Assembly (NCBI GenBank): GCA_027494165.1
Contig: JAOSJM010000001.1
Location: 1,054,001-1,118,000, forward strand
From: Acidimicrobiia bacterium
Lineage (GTDB): Bacteria; Actinomycetota; Acidimicrobiia; IMCC26256; JAOSJM01
DNA: 64,000 nucleotides
Direction: 5' to 3'
The translations under genes were made by a program, and so were the position numbers. This document shows positions 45,405-52,911 of this stretch, piece after piece. Position 1 is the stretch's first letter. The number at the start of each line of letters is the position of its first letter. A model generated the notes under the pieces. That model was given only the letters and a program-made list of their open reading frames with translations, searched no databases and was not told where the DNA came from.

Positions 45405-46342
45405 ATGGCGAGGATCGTGGTGACGGGGGAGCCGGATTCCTCGGCTCGCATCTCTGCGAGGCGCTCCTCGCGAGGGGCGACGAGGTCGTGTGCCTCGACA
45501 ACCTCGCCACGGGCGAGGTCCGCAACGTCGAGCACCTGCTCGGCCGGCGGGGCTTCACGTTCGCGCAGCAGAACGTGAGCGACTACGCGTGGGTGCCGGG
45601 CGAGGTCCACGCGGTGCTGCACTTCGCGAGCCCCGCCTCGCCCAAGGACTACCTGGACCTGCCGATCCAGACCCTCAAGGTGGGCAGCCTCGGGACGCAC
45701 AACACGCTCGGTCTCGCCAAGAGCAAGGGGGCGAGGTACCTCCTGGCCTCGACGAGCGAGGTCTACGGCGACCCGAGGGAGCACCCCCAGCACGAGGGGT
45801 ACTGGGGGCACGTGAACCCGGTCGGGCCGCGAGGTGTCTACGACGAGGCCAAGCGCTTCGCCGAGGCGATGGTGATGGCCTACCACCGGGCCCACGGTCT
45901 CGACGTCAGGATCGTCCGGATCTTCAACACCTACGGTCCTCGGATGCGCCCCCACGACGGTCGGGTCGTCTCGACGTTCCTGGCCCAGGCGTTGGAGGGG
46001 AAGCCCATCACGATCCACGGCGACGGATCGCAGAGCCGGTCGTTCTGCTACGTGGACGACGAGGTACGGGGCATCCTCGCCCTCCTCGACTCCGAGCTCG
46101 TGGGCCCGGTGAACATCGGCAACCCCGAGGAGCTCACCGTCGCGGAGCTGGCCGATGTCGTGCGGGACGTGACGGGCTCGACCTCCGAGGTGATCCACGA
46201 GCCCCTTCCCGTCGACGACCCCGCCCAGCGGCGGCCGGACATCACGCTGGCCCGGGAGCAGCTCGCCTGGGAGCCTCTCGTGGACCTGCGCACCGGGCTG
46301 TCGTGGACGGCCGGGTGGCTGCGCGTCGAGCTCGGTCTGTGA
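45405..46342 (+). CDS. UDP-glucuronate decarboxylase (UDP-xylose synthase), frameshifted
   Basis: This short-chain dehydrogenase of about 312 residues converts UDP-glucuronate to UDP-xylose with bound NAD. The body from 45488 matches UXS proteins: [32 protein letters not shown] with the catalytic Ser/Thr, [20 protein letters not shown] with the Tyr/Lys pair, and [10 protein letters not shown]. The NAD-binding glycine motif is cut. The first frame reads [11 protein letters not shown], and one more G in the G5 run at 45425-45429 restores [20 protein letters not shown]. The ATG has TACGGAGGTCGTG upstream. As the last gene of the cluster opened by UDP-glucose dehydrogenase, it completes the route UDP-Glc to UDP-GlcA to UDP-Xyl. 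A related epimerase is less likely. Confidence 0.88.
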
Positions 46343-46449
46343 CGGGCTCCGGGATCGTGAGGGGGCCCGCCGCCGGGATGGCGCCGGGCTCGGCCGGGCC
46401 CCGGACCAGCACCTTCGGGTGGAACCCACTCCCGGACCCCGCCGGACGC

Positions 46450-46455
46450 TAGATT
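46450..46455 (+). promoter_or_regulatory. Putative -10 hexamer for the LPATG protein gene
   Basis: TAGATT lies 27 bases before the ATG at 46483. A GGGAGGGGG ribosome site sits between. The hexamer fits the TAnnnT pattern of the window. Confidence 0.4.
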
Positions 46456-46482
46456 CTCCCGAGGTTGGGAGGGGGTGCCCGC

Positions 46483-47160
46483 ATGCATCACGTACGACGT
46501 CTGCTGGGCCTGGTCGCGATCGCCTGCGGCGTGCTGCTCATGGTGGCGGGCCCGGCGGCCGCCCAGAGCATCACGATCGACTGGCCGGGGGAGGACGACC
46601 TCGTCATCACGTCGGAGGACCCGCTGCTCGAGGTGCGCTGGTGCACCGGCCAGTGGCACATCCTCACGTGGGAGCCGGGAGCCGGTCCGACCCAGTACGT
46701 CGTCGACGGGACCATGCACTACGGCTACACGGTGAAGGCGGTCGTCGCCCGGAGCGCCACCGACGAGGTCCAGGGTCTGCGGCCCGGGATCGACCCCCAG
46801 CCTCCGTGCGTCCTCGAGGACACCGAACCGACCACCACGACCACGGCGGCACCGACCACCACCGCGGCACCGACCACCACCGCGGCACCGACCACCACCG
46901 CGGCACCGACCACCACCGCGGCACCGACCACCACGGCGCCCCCCGGTGGCAACCGCCACGACCTCGACGCCCACGACCGTGGTGACGGTCGGCGGCGAGA
47001 CCGGCGAGGAGCCGCCCCCGGTCACGAGCGGGCCCGTCACCGGGACCCTCCCCGCCACGGGCGGGGTGACGCTGTGGCCGTTGGGCCTCGCGCTCGTCGG
47101 AGGTGGGAGCTTCGCCGTGCTGGCCGGCCGCCGCCGGACGGGCGTGGGGACGGGGGCTAG
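46483..47160 (+). CDS. Sortase-type wall protein with Thr/Ala/Pro repeats, frameshifted
   Basis: The protein has about 225 residues. A signal peptide (RRLLGLVAIACGVLLMVAGP, cleavage near AAAQS) is followed by a small beta domain of about 90 residues with two cysteines. Five (AAPTTT) repeats and a Pro/Thr linker come next. The C-terminus is LPATGG, a hydrophobic helix (VTLWPLGLALVGGGSFAVLA) and Arg residues, the classic sortase sorting signal. Two breaks are inferred: one C too many in the C6 run at 46939-46944, and one G too few at 47152-47156, after which the frame meets TAG at 47158-47160. That stop shares the palindrome CTAG with the convergent gene's stop. It may be a surface adhesin or a carrier for the neighbouring glycan. 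Confidence 0.75.
   Translation: MHHVRRLLGLVAIACGVLLMVAGPAAAQSITIDWPGEDDLVITSEDPLLEVRWCTGQWHILTWEPGAGPTQYVVDGTMHYGYTVKAVVARSATDEVQGLRPGIDPQPPCVLEDTEPTTTTTAAPTTTAAPTTTAAPTTTAAPTTTAAPTTTAPPGGNRHDLDAHDRGDGRRRDRRGAAPGHERARHRDPPRHGRGDAVAVGPRARRRWELRRAGRPPPDGRGDGG
46848..46937 (+). repeat. Five 18-bp tandem repeats encoding AAPTTT
   Basis: GGCACCGACCACCACCGC is repeated four times exactly, with a fifth copy ending in GGC. Each unit is six codons, so copy-number change keeps frame and would alter stalk length. It forms the stalk of the LPATG protein. Confidence 0.9.
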
Positions 47161-48635
47161 TCGGCCCGGCCGGTCCCCGCGTCGTCGTGGCGGTAGCGGG
47201 GCCAGAAGGCGTCGCCGTAGCCGCTCAGACCCGTGTCCTCGATCACGGTGAGCGTCCCGTCGGCGGAGAGGACGTAGACGGTCCCGTCGTGCACCACCGG
47301 TGAGGCCATCACCTCGGCGTCCGAGCCCAACGGGTAGGAGGCGACCGGGTCCCCCGTGAGGGTGAGGACGTCGAGGCGCCCGGTGGTCGCGAACAGCACG
47401 TCGTCGTCGGCGAGCGTGGGTGACGCCAGGGCCCGGCTACCCGGCACCTCGGCCAGCGTCGTCACCTCGCACTCGGGTGTGACCTCCAGGATGGTGGCCA
47501 CCACGCCGCCACCGGGACCGTCGGGGAGCGTGAAGGGGACGTAGGCGTTGCCCTCGGCGTCGACAGTCGGCGCCGCGTAGTAGGCGGCGACCTGGATGGG
47601 GCCACCGAACACCTCCGCCCGGCACTGCTCGACGAGGTCGCGGTCGTAGCGCACCACCGTCGCCTGGTTGCGACCGTCGGTGGCGTGGGTGAACTGGACC
47701 CACACGGAGTCGGGTCCGAGCACGGGCTCTCCGGCGACCGCGTCCTCGTCGTTCTGCGCCGCGCCGGTCCGATGGCAGCCGGGGTCACCGGGGTCGGCGG
47801 CGGCGAGCACGTTCAGGTCGGTGTCGAGGCGGACCACCGAGCAGCCGTAGGTGTCCGACGGCTCGTCGGAGCCCACGTGCGCGGGGCCCCCACCCACGTA
47901 GAGGGTCTCGCCGTCGGTGGTGACGCTGGCCCCGATCCAGGAGCGGAAGCCTGCCGCGAGGTCGAGGGTGGCCTGGATCGCTCCCGAGGCGTCGACCGCG
48001 TAGACCCCACCGCAAGCCGGATCGACCGGTTCCTGGCACCCGGCCTCGGGCGTGTTCACGGTGCCGAAGACGAGGTGGTCGCCGACGACCGCGCCGGCCG
48101 AGTCGGAGCCGACGCCCAGATCGACGACCGCGACCGTCTCGAAGGTCTCGGCGTCGAGGATCCTCGCGGTGCTCCCGAACGTCGTGGTCCACCAGACGAC
48201 GCCGTGTGAGGCGTCGTAGGTGAGGGTGGCCTCGCCCGACGCGCCTTCGGCGAGCCGGTAGACGTCGCCGGTCGTCATCGAGTACCCGACCAGCACGGCG
48301 CTGTCGACCATCCGACCCTCGCAGCCGTGACCACGTTCGTGCCACGGCCACACGAGGAGGTCGCCGACGACGATCGGGGAGGCGGTGACGCTCGTGCACT
48401 CCCCGGACGGGAAGTCGATCACGGTGGTCCCGCCGTCGGCCTCGACGGTGACCCCCTCGAAGGGCTCGAACGCCGGAGTCGTGGGCGTGGTGGCCGGCAC
48501 CGCCATGGTCGTGGGATCGGGCTCCTCCGCGGCAAGCGTCGTCGACGGGGTGGGCTCGGAGGGGAGCAGCTGGCACCCGGTCGCCACGACGGCGAGGGCG
48601 ACGGCGACGGAGGGGACGAGGGTTCGACGGGCCAT
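47157..48635 (-). CDS. PQQ-like beta-propeller lipoprotein
   Basis: The 492-residue exported protein has a signal peptide with lipobox VVATGC (residues 15-20), a Thr/Pro/Glu-rich linker to about residue 60, then seven or so blade-like repeats. Examples are SPIVVGDLLVWPWHE, SHGVVWWTTTFGSTA, AVVGDHLVFGTVN and SPVVHDGTVYVLSADGTLTV, typical of PQQ-like or WD-type propellers. No PQQ or metal ligands can be assigned, so it is more likely a binding scaffold than an enzyme. The start ATG at 48635 has CAGGAGTGG upstream. Its stop codon overlaps that of the convergent LPATG protein. A role at the cell surface beside the glycan cluster is suggested only by proximity. Confidence 0.8.
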   Translation of the reverse strand: MARRTLVPSVAVALAVVATGCQLLPSEPTPSTTLAAEEPDPTTMAVPATTPTTPAFEPFEGVTVEADGGTTVIDFPSGECTSVTASPIVVGDLLVWPWHERGHGCEGRMVDSAVLVGYSMTTGDVYRLAEGASGEATLTYDASHGVVWWTTTFGSTARILDAETFETVAVVDLGVGSDSAGAVVGDHLVFGTVNTPEAGCQEPVDPACGGVYAVDASGAIQATLDLAAGFRSWIGASVTTDGETLYVGGGPAHVGSDEPSDTYGCSVVRLDTDLNVLAAADPGDPGCHRTGAAQNDEDAVAGEPVLGPDSVWVQFTHATDGRNQATVVRYDRDLVEQCRAEVFGGPIQVAAYYAAPTVDAEGNAYVPFTLPDGPGGGVVATILEVTPECEVTTLAEVPGSRALASPTLADDDVLFATTGRLDVLTLTGDPVASYPLGSDAEVMASPVVHDGTVYVLSADGTLTVIEDTGLSGYGDAFWPRYRHDDAGTGRAD

Positions 48636-48865
48636 GGGACCACTCCTGGTGTGTGCTCGACCGCCCCATGGGACCATCTGTCCCTGGGAGCCGCGTGGGA
48701 GCGGGCTGGGAGGAAGCCGGGAACGCGGACCGGGTCGAACGTCGCAGGGCAGCGCGGGGCCTCGGCTACGGGGTGGACCGGTCCGCCCGCCGGGAGGGGC
48801 CATCGGACCCTATCGGGTCGCGGTTCGTCGGCGTACGGATGGTGTGAGACCACCGAAGGGGGTGG

Positions 48866-49273
48866 ATGACGATGGATGCCGAGGGAGTGATCCTTCTCGA
48901 CGTCGTACCGGGTCCGGATGGTGAGTTCGATCGATCGTTCCTCGAGCGGGTCGGGCACCGCGTCGTCGTGTGTCACGGCCCCGCGCACAAGCAGCTCTGC
49001 CCGATCCTGGCCGGGGCAGGGTGTGTGAAGGCCGAGGGTGCGCACGGGATCGTCTTCGCGCTCGACCTGGACCGGGCCCAGCATCGGGCGATCCTGCGAC
49101 GGTACGTCGAGACCACCCGGGAGGACGTCCCGATCCGTGTCGTCGTGAAGCCGGGCCAGGAGGAGCGGTTCGCGAACCTGCTTCGTGACGTCGAGGTGTG
49201 GGTCGGCGAGCCCAACGTGGCGGAGCTGGACGGGTTCGCGGCGGAGGTGGAGTCGGCGGACCGGTTCACCTGA
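48866..49273 (+). CDS. Conserved small protein of unknown function
   Basis: The 135-residue soluble protein has a Cys/His-rich middle, VCHGPAHKQLCPILAGAGC, followed by a well-ordered segment AEGAHGIVFALDLDRAQHRA and VPIRVVVKPGQEERFANLLR. I believe related proteins occur widely in actinobacteria, but I cannot name a family. The three Cys and two His could bind a metal or form a redox centre. The GIVFALDLD and PIRVVV strands resemble a response-regulator-like or Rossmann-like alpha/beta fold. ATG 48866 or 48872 may start it. It stands alone, divergent from the propeller lipoprotein and upstream of an acyl-CoA dehydrogenase gene. Confidence 0.7.
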   Translation: MTMDAEGVILLDVVPGPDGEFDRSFLERVGHRVVVCHGPAHKQLCPILAGAGCVKAEGAHGIVFALDLDRAQHRAILRRYVETTREDVPIRVVVKPGQEERFANLLRDVEVWVGEPNVAELDGFAAEVESADRFT

Positions 49274-49379
49274 GCGCGCCGGAGGCGGGCCGGAGCCCGT
49301 GACGAGGTTCCCGGTAGCCCGCGGGTTGGCCGCCGCCAGCATCCCGGACCGGTGATGGGCGATCATCGCCGAGGACGAG

Positions 49380-50537
49380 GTGGCGACGTTGGTGCCGAGA
49401 GACTTCAGCGAGGAGCACGACCTGTTCCGCGAGGGCTTCCGGGCGTTCGTGGAGGCCGAGATGGTCCCCCACCGCGAGGAGTGGGAGGCGGCGGGCATCG
49501 TCGACCGGGACCTGTTCCGCCGGGCCGGGGAGGCCGGCTTCCTGGGCATGGCGGTTCCCGAGGAGCTCGGCGGCGGAGGAGCGGCCGACTTCCGCTTCAA
49601 CCAGATCGAGGTCGAGGAGCTCTGCCGGGCCGACGTCATGCCGGCGGGCCTGGGCATCTCGCTCCACAACGACATCTGCCTCCCGTACTTCCTCACCGTC
49701 TGCGACGAGGACCAACAGAAGCGGTGGCTTCCCGGGATCTGCTCGGGCGAGCTCGTCACGGCCATCGCCATGACGGAGCCCGGCATCGGGTCCGACCTGG
49801 CCGCCCTGCGCACCTCGGCGGTGCGCGACGGCGACGGCTACGTGCTGAACGGGGCCAAGACGTTCATCACCAACGGGATCAACAGCGACCTGGTGATCGT
49901 GGCGGCGAAGACCGATCCCGAGGAGCGGCACCGCGGGATCACCCTGTTCGTCGTGGAGCGCGGGACGGAGGGGTTCGAGCGGGGGCGCAACCTCGAGAAG
50001 GTGGGCCTGCACGCCCAGGACACCGCCGAGCTGTTCTTCCACGACGTGAGGGTCCCCGCCGAGAACCGGTTGGGCGACGAGGGCAGCGGGTTCCTCCACC
50101 TGGTGACGAAGCTCCCGCAGGAGCGGCTGTCGATCGCGATCCAGGCGCTGGCCCACGCCCAGACGGTCTTCGACTGGACGCTGGAGTACGTGAAGGAGCG
50201 GCAGGCGTTCGGCCAGCCGATCGGCACGTTCCAGAACAGCCGGTTCACGATGGCCGAGCTGCGCACCGAGCTGGACATCGCCCAGGTGTTCGTCGACCGG
50301 TGCGTGGAGCTCCTCGACGCCGGGGGCCTCACCGCCGAGGACGCGTCGAAGGCCAAGTGGTGGTGCACCGAGCTGCAGGGACGGGTCGTCGACGCCGGCG
50401 TGCAGCTGCACGGGGGGTACGGGTACATGCTGGAGTACCCGGTCGCCCGCGCCTACCAGGACGCGAGGGTGACCCGGATCTACGGGGGGACGACCGAGAT
50501 CATGAAGGAGATCATCGGCCGGTCCGTCGGCCTCTGA
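49380..50537 (+). CDS. Acyl-CoA dehydrogenase
   Basis: The 385-residue FAD enzyme resembles medium/long-chain acyl-CoA dehydrogenases. AIAMTEPGIGSDLAALRTSA is the substrate/FAD-binding strand. TKLPQERLSIAIQALAHAQT and QAFGQPIGTFQNSRFTMAEL form the central helices. GVQLHGGYGYMLEYPVARAY leads to RIYGGTTEIMKEIIGRSVGL, where the Glu after TT is the usual position of the catalytic base. All expected motifs are present. It starts with GTG at 49380. It is not in an operon with other beta-oxidation genes here and ends in a hairpin shared with the convergent P450. Confidence 0.93.
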   Translation: MATLVPRDFSEEHDLFREGFRAFVEAEMVPHREEWEAAGIVDRDLFRRAGEAGFLGMAVPEELGGGGAADFRFNQIEVEELCRADVMPAGLGISLHNDICLPYFLTVCDEDQQKRWLPGICSGELVTAIAMTEPGIGSDLAALRTSAVRDGDGYVLNGAKTFITNGINSDLVIVAAKTDPEERHRGITLFVVERGTEGFERGRNLEKVGLHAQDTAELFFHDVRVPAENRLGDEGSGFLHLVTKLPQERLSIAIQALAHAQTVFDWTLEYVKERQAFGQPIGTFQNSRFTMAELRTELDIAQVFVDRCVELLDAGGLTAEDASKAKWWCTELQGRVVDAGVQLHGGYGYMLEYPVARAYQDARVTRIYGGTTEIMKEIIGRSVGL

Positions 50538-50620
50538 GCGCTCCGGCCGCGGTCGGAGACTCGAGGTCTACCTGAGCTTCATCATCAACCTCTGGTCGAG
50601 GTCGAAGGCAGGGCGGCGGG

Positions 50621-50643
50621 CGCGCGACGACCCGGGTCGCGCG
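50621..50643. terminator. Hairpin between acyl-CoA dehydrogenase and P450
   Basis: CGCGCGAC (50621-50628) pairs with GTCGCGCG (50636-50643) over seven bases. It lies between two convergent stops and can serve both strands. The preceding 80 bases hold no other feature I can support. Confidence 0.6.
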
Positions 50644-50651
50644 AGGGGTGG

Positions 50652-51836
50652 TCAGGCCGCGGCGCGGAAGGGCACGCCGGAGAAACCGTGGACGTTGCTC
50701 ATGTGGACGCGCTCGAGGCGACTCTCGTCGACCTCGTAGCGGGGGAAGCGGCGCGTGAACTCCTCGAGGGCCACCCGGCTCTCGACCCGGGCGAGATGGG
50801 CGCCGAGGCAGGAGTGGACCCCGTGGCCGAAGCCCAGCGCGACGTGCGGAGGCCGGCGGACGTCGAAGCGGTCGGGGTCGGGGAACTGGCGCTCGTCGCG
50901 GTTCGCCGACGCGGTCAGGAGGAGGACCCGGGCTCCCTGCGGCATCGCCACCCCGTGCAGCTCGACCTCGCGGGTGAGCGTGCGACCCTGGTACTGGGAC
51001 GGTGAGGTGTACCGCAGGACCTCCTCCACGGCTCCGGGGATGCACGCCGGGTCCGTCACGACCGCGGCGCGCGCGTCGGGGTGGCGGTGGAGCAGCACGA
51101 CGGCGTTGGCGAGGAGCTTGGTCACGGTCTCGTTGCCCGCGGCGCCGAGGAGCGAGCAGAAGCCGACGAGCTCGCCGTCGGTGAGCGGCCGGGGCCCCTC
51201 ATCGGTCTCGAGCTCGGCGGCGACGAGCTGGCCGACCAGGTCGTCGCCCGGACGGCGGCGGCGGTCGGCGACGAAGTCGAACCAGTACGACGTCATGTTC
51301 GCCATCGCCTCGATGGCGCGGTCCGGGACCACCGGCGGCTCGGGGTTCCGCGCGAGCGACTCGTCCATCCAGGCGCGCAGGGTGCGCCGGTCGTCGCTCG
51401 GCACGCCGAGCAGGTCGAAGATCACCTCCATGGGGAGGAGCGCGGACAGCTCCCTGACGAAGTCGCCGCCGCCCCGCTCGACGAGCGGCTCGAGGAGGGC
51501 GGTCGTGACGGAGCGGATCCGGTCCTCCAGCCCGGCGGTCGCGTGCGGGGTGAACGCACGGTTGACGAGCCGGCGCATGGCGATCTGGCGCGGTGGGTCC
51601 ATGAAGATCATCATCGGCATCGTCTCGAACATCGCCGGGTCGAGACGCTCGAGCGTCGTCCCCTGGGCCGAGCTGTAGGTCGACCAGTCCCGGGAGGCCT
51701 CGACCACGTCCGCGTACCGGGAGAGGGCCCAGAAGTCGAGCTCCTCGTTCCGATGGACGGGCGCGTGGTCGCGCAGCCAGCGGTAGGTGGGGTACGGGTC
51801 CTCGTGGAACTCGTACGAGAACGGGTTCAGCTCCAT
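50652..51836 (-). CDS. Cytochrome P450
   Basis: This 394-residue soluble haem monooxygenase is of the bacterial class I type. The I-helix oxygen-activation motif is LLGAAGNETVTKL, with Asn-Glu-Thr in the acid-alcohol position. The K-helix ExxR is in AVEEVLRYTSP. The haem-binding loop is FGHGVHSCLGAHLAR, with the thiolate Cys at about residue 343. The N-terminus (NPFSYEFHEDPYPTYRWLRD) is typical of CYP families acting on steroids, terpenoids or fatty acids. No ferredoxin or reductase gene of the classical type is adjacent; the 2[4Fe-4S] protein at 57312 is a possible but unproven donor. The start at 51836 is followed at once by family sequence. Confidence 0.95.
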   Translation of the reverse strand: MELNPFSYEFHEDPYPTYRWLRDHAPVHRNEELDFWALSRYADVVEASRDWSTYSSAQGTTLERLDPAMFETMPMMIFMDPPRQIAMRRLVNRAFTPHATAGLEDRIRSVTTALLEPLVERGGGDFVRELSALLPMEVIFDLLGVPSDDRRTLRAWMDESLARNPEPPVVPDRAIEAMANMTSYWFDFVADRRRRPGDDLVGQLVAAELETDEGPRPLTDGELVGFCSLLGAAGNETVTKLLANAVVLLHRHPDARAAVVTDPACIPGAVEEVLRYTSPSQYQGRTLTREVELHGVAMPQGARVLLLTASANRDERQFPDPDRFDVRRPPHVALGFGHGVHSCLGAHLARVESRVALEEFTRRFPRYEVDESRLERVHMSNVHGFSGVPFRAAA

Positions 51837-51903
51837 GGTCCCCCCTCGGGCGCGCCGCTCTCCCGAGAGTCTCACCGGTGAGGCTCGGATCCGGCAACCG
51901 GAC

Positions 51904-52911
51904 CTAGAGGACCCACTCGTCGGTGTACCGGCGGATGATGCGCACGTAGCTCGCCCGCTCGAAGGCCTCGGGGTCGGGGACGGCCCGCTGGCTGACGCTC
52001 CCACGGAGCTGGGCCACCGAGTCGTAGTCGTGCTCCTCCATCCAGGCGACGAGTCCGTCCCGGAGCTCGGTGAGGAGCTCGGGACCGCGCAGGAGGAGGG
52101 CCGAGGTCGACATCGCGACGTCGGCCCCGGCCAGCAGGACCTTCGCGACGTCGCGGGAGGTGTGGACACCTCCCGACGCGGCGAGCGACGCGTCGATCCT
52201 CCCGTACAGGATCGCGATCCAGCGCAGGGGGAGACGGAGCGACGCCCGGGTGCTGAGGTCCAGGCTGTGGCGGACCTCCAGGGTCTCCAGGTCGATGTCG
52301 GGCTGGTAGAAGCGGTTGAAGAGGACCAGCCCGTCGGCTCCCGCCTTCACGAGGACCATCGCCGTGTGGGCCGTGGAGGTGAAGAACGGGGGGATCTTCA
52401 CCGCCACCGGGATGTCGACCGCGTCCCGAACGGCGGTCACCAGGTCGAGGTAGCGGGCCTCCACGTCGGCGGAGCTCGTCTCGACGTCGGCCGCCACGTG
52501 GTACACGTTCAGCTCGAGGGCGTCGGCGCCGGCATCGGCGAGCTCGCCGGCGTAGCGGATCCACCCACCCCGGGAGCTCCCGTTGAGGCTGGCGATGACG
52601 GGGATCCGAAGCGCTGCCTTGGCCTCGGCGACGAGCCGGAGGGTGCGGTCCGGGGGCGTGTCGTAGCTCGGCGGTTCGGGCAGGTACGTGAGCGCCTCGG
52701 GGAAGGACTCCGTCCCGGCCTCGAGCACGCGGTGCACCTCCCGGGAGGCCTCCACGATCTCCTCCTCGAACAGCGAGGGGAGCACCACCGCCGCCGCGCC
52801 GGCGTCCTCCAGCCGGGCCAGGGTCTCGAGGCGGCCGGTGAGCGGCCCGGCCGACGCCACCAGGGGGCTGGCCAGCTCGAGCCCCAGGTAGCGGGTCGAC
52901 AGGTCGATCAT
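51904..52911 (-). CDS. Dihydroorotate-dehydrogenase-like protein coupled to NifJ
   Basis: The 335-residue TIM-barrel flavoprotein resembles class 1 dihydroorotate dehydrogenase. STRYLGLELASPLVASAGPL opens it, IPVIASLNGSSRGGWIRYAG and DALELNVYHVAADVETSSAD follow, and IPVAVKIPPFFTSTA holds the usual FMN-phosphate Lys region. It lacks the pyrimidine operon context. Its ATG overlaps the NifJ stop (ATGA at 52908-52911), so the two are translated together. As I recall, the same gene pair recurs in cyanobacteria and other phyla, where this protein is annotated only as dihydroorotate-dehydrogenase-like. An electron-transfer or accessory role with the ferredoxin oxidoreductase is more likely than pyrimidine synthesis, but unproven. 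Confidence 0.82.
   Translation of the reverse strand: MIDLSTRYLGLELASPLVASAGPLTGRLETLARLEDAGAAAVVLPSLFEEEIVEASREVHRVLEAGTESFPEALTYLPEPPSYDTPPDRTLRLVAEAKAALRIPVIASLNGSSRGGWIRYAGELADAGADALELNVYHVAADVETSSADVEARYLDLVTAVRDAVDIPVAVKIPPFFTSTAHTAMVLVKAGADGLVLFNRFYQPDIDLETLEVRHSLDLSTRASLRLPLRWIAILYGRIDASLAASGGVHTSRDVAKVLLAGADVAMSTSALLLRGPELLTELRDGLVAWMEEHDYDSVAQLRGSVSQRAVPDPEAFERASYVRIIRRYTDEWVL

Noticed and set aside
51904..52911. Pyrimidine biosynthesis pyrD
   Set aside because: It is coupled to nifJ and no pyr genes are nearby. Only the barrel fold is shared.
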